A DNA stretch of 41,127 nucleotides from Rhodothermales bacterium (GCA_022825385.1 JAJDWX010000023.1:1-41127), one strand, 5' to 3'; counted from the first letter of the stretch, positions 1 to 7,831 are shown. Translations and numbers: made by a program. The notes: generated by a model from the sequence alone, not told the origin.

Positions 1-141
1 AGTTCCAAACAGCGAGGAGAATACCTGCCCCAGTGGCTGCACCGATACAATTGGCATCGACCGCACGCCAGCCTCAAATACCAAACCCCCATCGAGTCCC
101 TCAAATTGCCAATGAATAATGTAGTGGGTTTACACAGTTAG
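1..141 (+). mobile_element. C-terminal end of an IS481-type transposase (DDE/rve), cut by the window start
   Basis: Frame 1 reads through from the first base to a TAG at 139-141. It encodes about 46 residues containing WLHRYNWHRPHASL and ending NNVVGLHS. The YNWHRPHxSL stretch close to the C-terminus, followed by a short tail ending in LHS, is the usual end of IS481-family integrase-core transposases. The catalytic DDE region would lie upstream of the window. IS481 transposases end almost at the right terminal repeat, and the bases just before the stop (TTTACACA, ending about 137) could be the element tip. The sequence after about 138 belongs to a restriction-type gene that starts mid-protein, so the element seems to have inserted into that gene. 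The left end of the element cannot be seen. Confidence 0.75.
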
Positions 142-176
142 CCCTTCCAGAGCATGCCGCTAAGGCCAGTATTTTC

Positions 177-1649
177 ATGGGTCGTCTCTTGCCACTGGTT
201 TCGATCACGGACATTGATTTACACATTGAAGAGGTAACCGGGGCGGACAAGCCGCTGGATATCGTCGTCGATATCTTCAATCGCGTCAATAGCGGCGGTA
301 CCAAGTTATCCAAGGGGGACTTGGCGCTGGCCAAGATATGCGCCGATTGGCCGGAGGGCCGGAGTCAGATGAAAGCGCAGCTTGGGATTTGGCAGAAGCA
401 AGGCTACAACTTTAATCTGGATTGGTTACTACGTTCGGTGAACACGGTCCTGACGGGCGAGGCCAAATTCAGTTATCTGCATGAAAAGAGCGCCGAGGAA
501 ATTCAGGAAGGCTTGAAACGGGCAATTAAAGCGGTCAATACCGCCCTGAATATGATTGGCGGACGTTTGGGTCTCGATCATGACCGGGTACTGTTTGGTC
601 GTTTCGCCATCCCGGTGATGGCTCGTTACCTTGACCAGCGAAACGGGCCGCTGGACGAACGCGAACGAGACAAATTACTGTTCTGGTATTTTCAGGCAGG
701 CATGCGGGGTCGATTCTCGGGCTCGACAGAAACCAAGATCGATCAGGACCTTGCGCTCATTGAGAAAATTGAGGGCGGTCTGGATCGGCTGATAGAACAA
801 TTGCGCCTTGGGTATGGAGGACTTCGGGTCGAGTCTGGATACTTTGATGCATGGAGCCTGGGGGCTCGATTCTATCCTGTGCTCTATATGCTTACCCGCA
901 TGGGGGAGGCCAAGGACTGGGGCACTGGTTTGCCGCTCAAGAAGGATATGCTGGGCCAACTGGAGGTCCATCACATCTTTCCTAAATCACAGCTCTATTC
1001 CCGTGGCTACAACCGATCCGAAGTCAATGCCCTGGGCAATTTCTGTTTTCTGACCAAGGACACCAACCTTTCTATCAGTAACCGTCTACCAGAGGAATAT
1101 TTTCCCGAAATCGAAGAAAAACACAAGGACGCCTTGCAATCGCAATGGATTCCAATGGACCCGGAACTTTGGCGCATCGAAAATTATCGGGATTTTCTTG
1201 AAGCCAGGAGAGTCTTGCTTGCGGACGAGACAAATACAAGGCTTGCGGAGCTGCTTCACGGCGACACCCAATGGCTTCACCGCCTGTCGGCATCGGTCGA
1301 GGAACCCCCAAGCGTTGCTTCGCCCGAAGTCATTGGCGGCATCAGCAGCGAGGAGGAAGAACAAGAACTTGAGGTGCTCAACACATGGATTGAGGAGCAA
1401 GGTCTTCCCCAGGGCCAACTGGCTTATGCCTTCGCCGACGAAGAGACAGGAGAACAAAAGGCAGTGTTCGATCTTGCATGGCCGGAGGGGATCCAGCCGG
1501 GGCTGAGCCAACCCGTGGCGGTCCTGCTCAACGAAAGCAGCGACGTGATCGCCCTCGCCAGCGGCGCCGGCTACCGATGCTTCACAACGCCCTCGGACTT
1601 CAGGCGATATGTAGAGGCCGAATTTCTGCTTCCGGGGCAGGGTTTGTAG
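177..1649 (+). CDS. GmrSD-like DUF262/DUF1524 (HNH) restriction protein, N-terminus lost next to an IS
   Basis: The 490-residue reading frame matches the second part of DUF262 proteins (type IV restriction, GmrSD/BrxU-like), which cleave modified DNA. Residues 31-52 (DIFNRVNSGGTKLSKGDLAL) correspond to the segment that normally follows the N-terminal ParB-like nucleotide-binding domain. A C-terminal HNH nuclease is present: EVHHIFPK at about 263-270 and GNFCFLTKDTN at about 288-297. An acidic linker and a tail domain of unknown role (about 375-490) follow. The N-terminal domain with its DGQQR motif is absent. The same frame can be read back to about base 120, just after a stop codon, where the IS481 tail begins. 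ATG 177 is only the first available start. I infer that an insertion removed the 5' part and that the protein is probably inactive as an NTP-dependent nuclease. The remaining HNH domain looks intact. Confidence 0.75.
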   Translation: MGRLLPLVSITDIDLHIEEVTGADKPLDIVVDIFNRVNSGGTKLSKGDLALAKICADWPEGRSQMKAQLGIWQKQGYNFNLDWLLRSVNTVLTGEAKFSYLHEKSAEEIQEGLKRAIKAVNTALNMIGGRLGLDHDRVLFGRFAIPVMARYLDQRNGPLDERERDKLLFWYFQAGMRGRFSGSTETKIDQDLALIEKIEGGLDRLIEQLRLGYGGLRVESGYFDAWSLGARFYPVLYMLTRMGEAKDWGTGLPLKKDMLGQLEVHHIFPKSQLYSRGYNRSEVNALGNFCFLTKDTNLSISNRLPEEYFPEIEEKHKDALQSQWIPMDPELWRIENYRDFLEARRVLLADETNTRLAELLHGDTQWLHRLSASVEEPPSVASPEVIGGISSEEEEQELEVLNTWIEEQGLPQGQLAYAFADEETGEQKAVFDLAWPEGIQPGLSQPVAVLLNESSDVIALASGAGYRCFTTPSDFRRYVEAEFLLPGQGL

Positions 1650-1674
1650 CAGAAAGGGTTTGACCCGTAATGTG

Positions 1675-1705
1675 AATTTTTTGAGAATAAATTCAAAAAA
1701 TTTTT
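1675..1705 (+). terminator. AT-rich hairpin followed by a T tract, likely terminator of the DUF262 remnant
   Basis: A perfect 10-bp inverted repeat, AATTTTTTGA (1675-1684) and TCAAAAAATT (1693-1702), with an 8-nt loop and more T residues after it, lies 25 bases beyond the stop codon at 1649. The stem is AT-only, so its strength is uncertain. Confidence 0.45.
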
Positions 1706-1808
1706 CTATGCCAGCAAAGGGGGAGGTGCATTCGTATATTAATTACGAAGCAGTTAAACAGACAGTTCCGAAGTGGTGCGAGAGATCGTAGCCCAACGGG
1801 ACAAATCG

Positions 1809-1818
1809 CCCCCCCCCC
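1809..1818. repeat. Run of ten C residues upstream of the EcsC-like gene
   Basis: An uninterrupted C10 tract ends 24 bases before the ATG at 1843. Upstream of it is an inverted repeat with 6-bp arms (TTCGTA 1731-1736 and TACGAA 1744-1749). A homopolymer at this distance from a start could alter expression by slippage. It could also be a sequencing or assembly artefact. Confidence 0.6.
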
Positions 1819-1842
1819 AACCCTCGAAAAATCATTGCAGTT

Positions 1843-2502
1843 ATGGATAATAGTAACGCCATTTCAGGAAATAAAATTCTTAAAGCCTTGGAATTAATTC
1901 TTGCAGATGTTGAAGATCTTCGTAAGGATGCCAAGGAAACTTGTAAACTTTTTCAAGAAAAATATGAAAACGAAAAAGATGAACATGATATCAAGGATAT
2001 GGCTGCTAAAAAAATAATCAAAAAGTTTTCTGATCGTGCAGGATTTTGGGGTGGGGCCACTGCGTTAACAGGTGTAATTCCCGGTCTCGGTACATTAATA
2101 GCTACCTTTGGAGGATCTGCAGCAGATATAGCTCTTTTAATGAAATATCAAGTCGAAATGGTGATGGAAATTGCAACAGTATATGATTATGATATTACTC
2201 AAGAAGAAATCAAAAACCAATGTTTAATAATTTCTGGTCTTGCAGTGATTAATAATACGGGTAAAAAAATTATAAGTACAACAACCAGTACGGCATTTGT
2301 GAAAATTGTAAAACAATACCTTAAAGGTGCAACGCTTCAAACTGTAAAGCAAATTTTTAAAACTGTTGGTGTTAAATTAACTCAAAGGTTTTTGATTAAA
2401 ATTATTCCCTTTGGAGTTGGAGTTGTGATTGGCTCTACCTTAAATAAATTGCTTACTATACAAGTGGGCAAGAATGCTCAAAAATTTTTCTCCCCTTCAT
2501 AA
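1843..2502 (+). CDS. EcsC-like hydrophobic/glycine-rich protein
   Basis: 219 residues. The protein starts with a charged helix (1-65). A glycine-rich hydrophobic segment (about 69-95, GFWGGATALTGVIPGLGTL) follows, then a helix with DIALLMKYQVEMVMEIATVYDYD (about 96-118). This order, a Gly-rich patch then D-I-x-x-L and E-I-A-x-x-Y-x-x-D, is typical of EcsC-domain proteins, membrane-associated proteins of unknown biochemistry. The C-terminus has two further hydrophobic stretches (about 125-150 and 185-205). Base composition is strikingly AT-rich compared with both flanks, which suggests recent acquisition. No clear ribosome binding site precedes ATG 1843. The gene sits between an IS481-hit restriction gene and an IS256-type remnant. 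EcsC assignment is by pattern only. A role in defence is possible from context but unproven. Confidence 0.6.
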   Translation: MDNSNAISGNKILKALELILADVEDLRKDAKETCKLFQEKYENEKDEHDIKDMAAKKIIKKFSDRAGFWGGATALTGVIPGLGTLIATFGGSAADIALLMKYQVEMVMEIATVYDYDITQEEIKNQCLIISGLAVINNTGKKIISTTTSTAFVKIVKQYLKGATLQTVKQIFKTVGVKLTQRFLIKIIPFGVGVVIGSTLNKLLTIQVGKNAQKFFSPS

Positions 2503-2508
2503 ATAAAT

Positions 2509-2665
2509 TTGAAGTGTGTCCAAGGAAGTGTGTAGGCAAAATTGAATGTCGTGGGGCATTCTGTCTCCGTAGAGTATGACGAACTGATTGAGTGCTCCTT
2601 CGAACTTTTCACAGGCCGCGTCCATTTTCTTCAACACCTCCGTTCAAGGCCAGGCAGAGCAGATT
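2509..2665 (-). pseudogene. Decayed C-terminal end of an IS256-type (mutator) transposase
   Basis: The minus strand encodes NLLCLALNGGVEE and, after a +1/-1 shift, CEKFEGALNQFVILYGDRMP. Together these mimic the end of IS256-family transposases (LYLALxxI...W...ALNQFAIxFxDR). A frameshift and stops separate the two pieces, and nothing recognisable of the catalytic domain lies upstream. The sequence beyond the coding end reads CCTACACACTTCCTTGGACACAC on the minus strand, resembling an IS256-type terminal repeat, with the probable tip near 2509. This marks an old insertion boundary directly behind the EcsC-like gene. Confidence 0.55.
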
Positions 2666-2673
2666 AAGGATGG

Positions 2674-2988
2674 TCATGTCAGGGCAAGTCCCTTATACAG
2701 TCGGTTGCTTGTGGGGCAGGTGCATTGCGTCCGAGAGAACAAGCCTGAGTATACAAGCTGGTCAATTACTTCGTCTACAGCCTGCATGGTGTCCTTGTAT
2801 GTGGTGTTTTTGTGCTTGCGCAGCCAGTAATCCAATGATCTGGGTTTATTATGCTGGTTCAGAGTGCATTTACATGCCCCCTTAATAATACATGAGAGAT
2901 TGTTCTTTACCATGTATTGTTTGAGTTCGATAGCATCGAACCCGGCACCGGGTCCACCGTTTGGAAGGCTGATCCACATTGTATTCAC
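2674..2988 (-). CDS. Small hypothetical protein, Cys-containing C-terminus
   Basis: A 104-residue frame starting with GTG at 2988 (an in-frame ATG lies at 2979). Residues 20-85 look like a soluble helical protein (LKQYMVKNNL, TMQAVDEVIDQLVYSGLF). The tail CTCPTSNRLYKGLALT has a CxCP motif and a pattern (CPxSxRxxKxLxL) seen at the end of many short hypothetical proteins in accessory DNA. I do not recognise a family with known function. No good ribosome binding site is visible. The frame abuts the IS256-type remnant downstream. The alternative is a chance frame. The protein-like composition and end motif argue mildly for a real gene. Confidence 0.4.
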   Translation of the reverse strand: MNTMWISLPNGGPGAGFDAIELKQYMVKNNLSCIIKGACKCTLNQHNKPRSLDYWLRKHKNTTYKDTMQAVDEVIDQLVYSGLFSRTQCTCPTSNRLYKGLALT

Positions 2989-3155
2989 CGATTTTTTACG
3001 TTATATGTTTACGGAGTGTCATGCCGCCTTCATCAGCGGCTCTCGTCTTGCAGTATACGCCATCCAGATCAGATTGTCAACGCCTTCCCGGCACCAAGGA
3101 AAATGCCGCCGACCGTACGGCGACATTTTTCCCTGGCGCATACCGCTTTCGCCCG

Positions 3156-4334
3156 CTACTTGATCCCCTGTTGCGCTGCTTTCTTGACCGCTGTCCAAGC
3201 ATTCCAAGCCGCTTCCCACGCGTAATAATGGGCGTGGAATTCGGGGGGATAATGGTCGCGGGGTTTACGTCCCAGGAAACTGCTATACTCCAAATGCTCA
3301 GACAGAGAATGCGAAGCCTTGGCCTTGGCCGCCAAAGCGTATTCCCGCGCCTCGGAGATATTTTCCCGCGCAGCCGAACCCCGTTCCTGCGCATTCGAAG
3401 CCTCCTTCCGAGCCGCCGCAACGTCAACTTCCCGCATGGTCACAGTCGTTTCGTGTGCCTTTACCTCCGCTTCACAGGCCGCCGCGCCCAGTTTTTGCAG
3501 TTCTGTTACCGCCGCGTCGCAATCTGCTTCGTCCCATTCCTCGGCTACTTCTCGCCATGCCCCGCAAACTGCGTAGAACGCCGCCGAAGCATCTTCCCCG
3601 GCATCCGAAGCCCGCTGTTCCCGAACCTCCGAAGCCTCCTTCTGGGCCAGCGCAAGATCGCGTTCTTTCAGCGCCAGACTCGCTTCGTGCGCTTTCGCCT
3701 CCGCTTCGTAGGCCGCCACAACCAGCTTTTGCACTTCTATGAGCGGCGTGCCGTCAACCCTTTCTTTCCACGCATCCGCTACCTCTTGCCATGCCTTCCA
3801 GGCCGCTCCCCACGCATAATAATGAATATGGAATTCCGGGGGGTACCCTTCGCCAGGAGGCTTTCCGAAAAAGGTGCCATACTTCAAATACTCGTCAGAA
3901 CATTTGTCAGCCTTGTTCCTGGCTGCCAAAGCATACTCCCGCGCCTCGGCAAGATTCTCTTTCGCACCCGAAGCCCGTTCCTGCGAATTCGAAACCCCCT
4001 TCCGGGCTGCCGCAACTTCAAGTTCGCGCATCGTCACAAGCGTTTCGTATGCCTTTGCCTCCGCTTCGAATGCCCCCGCAATCAGTTTTTGCAGTTCCTT
4101 CGTCGGCACACTGACGTCTGCTTCGTCCCAATCCTCCACTATGTCGCACCATGTTTCGCAAGTCGCTTCGAACGCCTCCGAAACATTCTCCTCTTCCTCG
4201 ATGGTCCGTTCGCGAATCTCGGAAATCTTCTCCTGCGTCAGCGCGATATCACGTTCCTTCAACGTGACAATCGCTTCGTACGCTTTCTCCTCTGCCTCGT
4301 ATGCCGTTACAACCAGTGTTTGTAGTTCTGTCAT
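3156..4334 (-). CDS. Internally duplicated, Ala/Glu-rich helical (coiled-coil-like) protein
   Basis: 392 residues from the ATG at 4334. This start is preferred because CTGGAGAAGACG directly precedes it, a good Shine-Dalgarno; an in-frame ATG 27 codons upstream has none. The protein is two tandem copies of a roughly 195-residue unit (about 3-195 and 200-385). Each unit is built from two related helical sub-repeats beginning ELQxL...A.EAE.KA.E (residues 3, 79, 200, 277). Each unit ends with a conserved YPPEFHxHYYAWxAAWxAW block (about 164-182 and 362-380). No signal peptide or membrane segment is seen. Composition (Ala, Glu, Lys) predicts long amphipathic helices. I know no named family. The aromatic block kept in both copies suggests a functional surface rather than simple low complexity. 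No partner gene is adjacent on the same strand within 200 bp except the AT-rich gene at 4604. Confidence 0.75.
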   Translation of the reverse strand: MTELQTLVVTAYEAEEKAYEAIVTLKERDIALTQEKISEIRERTIEEEENVSEAFEATCETWCDIVEDWDEADVSVPTKELQKLIAGAFEAEAKAYETLVTMRELEVAAARKGVSNSQERASGAKENLAEAREYALAARNKADKCSDEYLKYGTFFGKPPGEGYPPEFHIHYYAWGAAWKAWQEVADAWKERVDGTPLIEVQKLVVAAYEAEAKAHEASLALKERDLALAQKEASEVREQRASDAGEDASAAFYAVCGAWREVAEEWDEADCDAAVTELQKLGAAACEAEVKAHETTVTMREVDVAAARKEASNAQERGSAARENISEAREYALAAKAKASHSLSEHLEYSSFLGRKPRDHYPPEFHAHYYAWEAAWNAWTAVKKAAQQGIK

Positions 4335-4603
4335 CGTCTTCTCCAGGTTTGTAAGTGAATGGGATGCCCCACGTTGTTCCGCAGTCTCCAAATTCGAATC
4401 AAAATACGCGCCCATCCGCCGCTCGCCGGGATTGCTTCGCTCTCCCTAAATGGACAGATTTCTGGAGTTTTCTCTGTGTAGGCTTGAGTTTAAGCGGCTT
4501 TGGCCTACAGTATACGACATTGAGGCGATAATGTCAAGGGGTTTCGCGTTTTTTTTGCTAACTTATCCAAATGAATCGCGCCTCGGTTTGTTCTTTTTAA
4601 AAA
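4335..4603. other. Intergenic stretch without a gene
   Basis: About 270 bases between two minus-strand genes. It contains a T8 run near 4550 and AT-rich DNA after 4550, marking the composition change into the low-GC gene at 4604. No convincing reading frame, tRNA or terminator is seen. Confidence 0.5.
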
Positions 4604-5248
4604 TTAAGGGAGCTGCCACAAAAATAGATCAAGTTTTTTAACATCAGTGAAACCATTGAATTTTGGAAAATTATTGTCAAATAAAATTTGCCATTGTTTA
4701 GAACAATTTTTGTAAATTGTATTATCAATGCATGTTTTTATTTCTAAATATTTGTTATTGTAGATATTTAATTTTCTTCCATATCCAATTCTTTTTAATC
4801 CAAGATTTTTTAAAACATTTGTGTCCCATACTGGCAATTTTGGATTGATTGTAGCAACAAGTTTGGAACAGAAAGATGCTTCATATCTTCCGGTTATATT
4901 GTAAAATTCTTCTAGAACACTATAAAATAAAATATTATTATTATTATATTTTTCGCGTTCAAGAATTTCAAAAAATATTCCATACAAGTTTTTATGTGAT
5001 GTTTTTGAAATCAATTTTATAGGGCAATCTTTTGGAAAGCCATCCAAAGGCCAACGCATTCTATAATAAGATCTAAATGTTGCTTGGTATTTATTGTTTT
5101 TTTCAACATTGCATTTCAATAATGAATCTTGAAGATAAAAATATTGATTAAGTTTTTTATGATTTAGGCGCGTTATAACCATGTTCATGTTTTTTGTATT
5201 AAGTTTTGAACAGAGGAGTTGAGAGCATGTAGTATGTTGTCCGTTCAT
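4604..5248 (-). CDS. AT-rich hypothetical protein, 214 aa
   Basis: The start is taken at ATG 5248 (MNGQHTTC) because TTGGAGACCAAA precedes it; upstream in-frame codons lack such a site. The protein is rich in Asn, Lys, Tyr and Ile, and its DNA is far more AT-rich than its neighbours. Recognisable points are ASFCSKLVATINPKLPVWDTNVLKNLGLK (about 131-159) and a Trp/Phe-rich C-terminus. The phrase SKLxATINPxxPVWDxxVLxNL occurs in a group of short hypothetical proteins that I know only as conserved hypotheticals, perhaps related in fold to helix-hairpin-helix base-excision proteins; that last point is a guess. No membrane segment or signal peptide is seen. Low GC suggests recent transfer. Confidence 0.6.
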   Translation of the reverse strand: MNGQHTTCSQLLCSKLNTKNMNMVITRLNHKKLNQYFYLQDSLLKCNVEKNNKYQATFRSYYRMRWPLDGFPKDCPIKLISKTSHKNLYGIFFEILEREKYNNNNILFYSVLEEFYNITGRYEASFCSKLVATINPKLPVWDTNVLKNLGLKRIGYGRKLNIYNNKYLEIKTCIDNTIYKNCSKQWQILFDNNFPKFNGFTDVKKLDLFLWQLP

Positions 5249-5492
5249 TTTGGTCTCCAAGGTAGATGATTGTAAAACCGACTCCTCCATACTAACCCCT
5301 TCCCCCCACAATGTCAACCCCCTCTCCAATTTCCGCCCATCCAGCCCCGCTGCAAGACACCCCCCAACTCCCCCACCACACCCGGGCAGCCTCCACGACC
5401 GCCCGGGTGTTCACCCTCACGACTCCTTCACCGGAATGTCCCGGCGCGAAACGCTGCGGACACGTCTCGCTGGGACCATTCCGCCTCAACAT

Positions 5493-7649
5493 TTACGCCA
5501 CCGGAGAGAATCCTATGGACCCCGGCAGGTTTGGCTTGGCTTCGCACTCTTCTCGGAGCATGGCGACCAGCGCATCGGCATCGTCCAGTTGGCCTGTGAT
5601 TTCGGCCTTGTGGCGAACCACTGCAAAGTCGCCGGGCGTGAGTCCTTGCAGGCTCGACAGCGCGGCCGGCGGTTCCATCCCGAAGTAGAGCCGAAACAGG
5701 CCCGCCGCCTGCTCGGTCGAACTGTAGCCGAACCGCACTTTGAACACGAAGCGGCGATGCGTGGCGACGTCCAGCTTCTCCGTGTAGTTCGTGGTGCAGG
5801 CGAACGGCAACGGGTGCGATTCCATCTGGGTCAGCAGCTCGTTCACCTGGATCACTTCCCAGTTGTGATGCGCCCCGCGCCGATCCGCCAGAAGCGAATC
5901 TGCCTCGTCGATTATCAGGAACGAACGGGTAGCGAGCGCTTCCTCGAACGCCCTGGCGATATTCTGCTCCGATTCCCCTACGTACTTGTCCAGCAAATCA
6001 GACGCGCGCTTGTGCAGCACTTCCATGCCCATGCGGTCGGCCAGGTAGCGCACATAGGCGCTTTTTCCGGTTCCCGGCGGGCCGTGCAAGCACAGGGACA
6101 GGGGTTGGGCGCCGCGCCGGGTCAGCCGGTCTGCGAGAGCGACCAGGTCCTGATCCGCCTGGATGAACGTAGGATCGAAACGCGCAGGCGTAGATTGCAC
6201 GCGCCGTTTGCCCCCCATCAGAGCCGCTATATGCCGCAAGCTGCGCTCAAGCATGGCCAGCCTTTCCGCTTCCGGCACAAGGGCCGCCGCGCGTATCGGA
6301 CCTTCCATGACGCCGGGCGCCATATCGAATTCGCGCACAAGCCGGGCCACCTGCGCCGGTTCGATGTGCACCTTGTGCCTTTCCAACTGGCGCGTCAGGA
6401 TTCGTTCCCGCACCTGCAAGGGCGGTTTCCGAATGTGTACCACATACGTCATGCGGCGAAGGAAGGCCGGGTCGATGGAAGCCGCATGGTTCGTGGTCCA
6501 GATGGTGGGCGCCGCATTTTCCTCCAGGAGCCGGTTCAGGAACAGTTTGGAGCCATCGCTTCGATGCCTTCTCCCAAAAAACAACCCGAAGGACATGGGG
6601 CCTGGAAAGCCCCCGCCCAGGATATCGTCCATCTCGTCGAACAAGAGGAGCGCGTTCGGATCTTTCCCCAGCAGGCGCCCTGCCAGACCGAGGTCTGCGA
6701 GGCGCTCGCTCCGCGACGGTTCGTTGCCGCGCTCGTCTTTCTCTCCGCCGCTGAACAGGGTTGCGCCAAGCCGGTTGGCCAACACCTTCGACAGTTCCGT
6801 TTTGCCCGTGCCGTTCGGTCCGTACAGCAGGATGTTGACGCCTTTTTTTCCTTCCTGGAGCGCCCCGAGGAGCATTTGCTCCAGCCTATCCCGGTCGTCG
6901 GCAACATGGTCGAAGTCGCACCAGTCCAGTTCCGTCGGCGCGCTGGCGTCGAGCAACAGGCGGCGCACATCCGTCTCTTCTTCGGGTGCCCAGGCGATCT
7001 TTTTCAGCCGGGACGGAATATCGATGTCGCCATCGGAATCCATGTTCAGCAGGCCGGAAGCGACGAGCGGCGCATCGACGGCGAGGCGCCTGCCAATGGT
7101 TTTGGGGTTCATGTCCAGAAAGCAGGACATCACGGCCTTGCCAATACCGCTCGGTCCAAATCGCCGGGCCCTGGTAATGCTATCCACCAGCGATTCGAGG
7201 AACGGCTGCGTCTCGTAGCGCAATGGGAGCTCCAGGATGGCCACGTCTTCCGGCGAGAGGCGAGCGATTTCGGCGAGTTCTGCCAGGCGGGTGGACAGGA
7301 GGTCCGGCGCAACGCTTTCCGCTTGGCTGGCCAGGCATTCGACATGCTTCCGCAAGTCGCGCCATGCCTTGTCCGAGTTCGTGGCCTTCTCTGCCTCGTC
7401 GGAGTGGTCCGGCATTCTCCCGCGCCGCTTGACCGGGATGCTCTTCGTAGCCTCGACAAACGCGGTCTCGTCTCCAGCCCGAAGGCCCTCGCACAGGTCC
7501 AGAATGTGCTCCTCTATCCATTCGATCAATGCCCCGGCCTCGTCGCTTCGGCGATGGACGCGTTTCATGGCGTTGCCAAGCCATACAAGGGCCAGATAGC
7601 GTTGGTAGTCGGTGTCGTTTGCTTTACTTATCATAGTATGCGCGCTCAT
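5493..7649 (-). CDS. Tandem AAA+ ATPase (CDC48/FtsH-type ATPase modules, no protease)
   Basis: 718 residues from ATG 7649. An N-terminal helical region (1-240) precedes two AAA+ modules. Module 1 has Walker A GPNGTGKT (277-284), Walker B LLLFDEMD (334-341), sensor-1 TTN (385-387) and an Arg-finger pair RR (398-399). Module 2 has Walker A GPPGTGKS (523-530), pore-like YVGESE (556-561), Walker B LIIDEAD (578-584), TTN (619-621) and RR (632-633). Both modules therefore look active. No protease, HNH or transmembrane domain is attached, so the likely role is an unfoldase or remodelling ATPase. The start codon overlaps the stop of a 31-codon ORF (ATGA). Similarity between that ORF and the protein beginning at the internal ATG 7634 makes MISKANDT an alternative start. 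It is transcribed away from the Xre-ImmA gene at 8174 across a shared regulatory region. Confidence 0.85.
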   Translation of the reverse strand: MSAHTMISKANDTDYQRYLALVWLGNAMKRVHRRSDEAGALIEWIEEHILDLCEGLRAGDETAFVEATKSIPVKRRGRMPDHSDEAEKATNSDKAWRDLRKHVECLASQAESVAPDLLSTRLAELAEIARLSPEDVAILELPLRYETQPFLESLVDSITRARRFGPSGIGKAVMSCFLDMNPKTIGRRLAVDAPLVASGLLNMDSDGDIDIPSRLKKIAWAPEEETDVRRLLLDASAPTELDWCDFDHVADDRDRLEQMLLGALQEGKKGVNILLYGPNGTGKTELSKVLANRLGATLFSGGEKDERGNEPSRSERLADLGLAGRLLGKDPNALLLFDEMDDILGGGFPGPMSFGLFFGRRHRSDGSKLFLNRLLEENAAPTIWTTNHAASIDPAFLRRMTYVVHIRKPPLQVRERILTRQLERHKVHIEPAQVARLVREFDMAPGVMEGPIRAAALVPEAERLAMLERSLRHIAALMGGKRRVQSTPARFDPTFIQADQDLVALADRLTRRGAQPLSLCLHGPPGTGKSAYVRYLADRMGMEVLHKRASDLLDKYVGESEQNIARAFEEALATRSFLIIDEADSLLADRRGAHHNWEVIQVNELLTQMESHPLPFACTTNYTEKLDVATHRRFVFKVRFGYSSTEQAAGLFRLYFGMEPPAALSSLQGLTPGDFAVVRHKAEITGQLDDADALVAMLREECEAKPNLPGSIGFSPVA

Positions 7650-7741
7650 GTTATATTGGGGGTTTGCGGGTGGATGAAGTCGGCGCCCCATACGAGGGCC
7701 GTGTAGCGTTGGCACGCGGTGCCGTTTGGTTTCTTTCCCAT
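7646..7741 (-). CDS. 31-aa ORF overlapping the AAA+ start; partial duplicate of the AAA+ N-terminus
   Basis: ATG 7741 to TGA 7646-7648, with the stop sharing ATGA with the AAA+ start. The peptide begins MGKKPNGTACQRYTALVW. Aligned with the AAA+ protein from its internal methionine (MISKANDTDYQRYLALVW), 11 of 18 positions are identical, and the DNA is similar too. It is either a leader peptide that couples translation of the ATPase or the stump of a duplicated ATPase gene. It is preceded by GCAGAGACT, a weak ribosome binding site. Confidence 0.45.
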   Translation of the reverse strand: MGKKPNGTACQRYTALVWGADFIHPQTPNIT

Positions 7742-7820
7742 AGTCTCTGCGGTTTATGGTCGTCGATGACGTCGGTTGGCCGGGTTCTCCCCGTCGGGCC
7801 CGCCGTACGAGCGGGCGGGA

Positions 7821-7831
7821 TGTACTGTACA
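7821..7831. promoter_or_regulatory. Palindrome TGTACTGTACA between divergent AAA+ and Xre-ImmA genes
   Basis: A perfect 11-bp palindrome lies in the 432-bp divergent intergenic region, beside a second inverted repeat (GCCCGC ... GCGGGC, 7798-7816). Its place upstream of both genes, one of which encodes an HTH_Xre protein, makes it a candidate operator. No binding evidence exists in the sequence. Confidence 0.35.

Noticed and set aside
2979-4325. Plus-strand frame of 448 codons
   Set aside because: Antisense of the duplicated helical protein; its own repeats simply mirror that duplication.
4443-4470. Possible IS end (TGGACAGATTTCTGGAG)
   Set aside because: Resembles sequences near some IS tips, but no partner inverted repeat or transposase was found nearby.
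5250-7706. Long plus-strand reading frame of 818 codons
   Set aside because: It is antisense to the AAA+ gene, whose Walker motifs are unmistakable; the product has no family features and is Arg/His/Pro-rich, typical of an antisense frame in GC-rich DNA.
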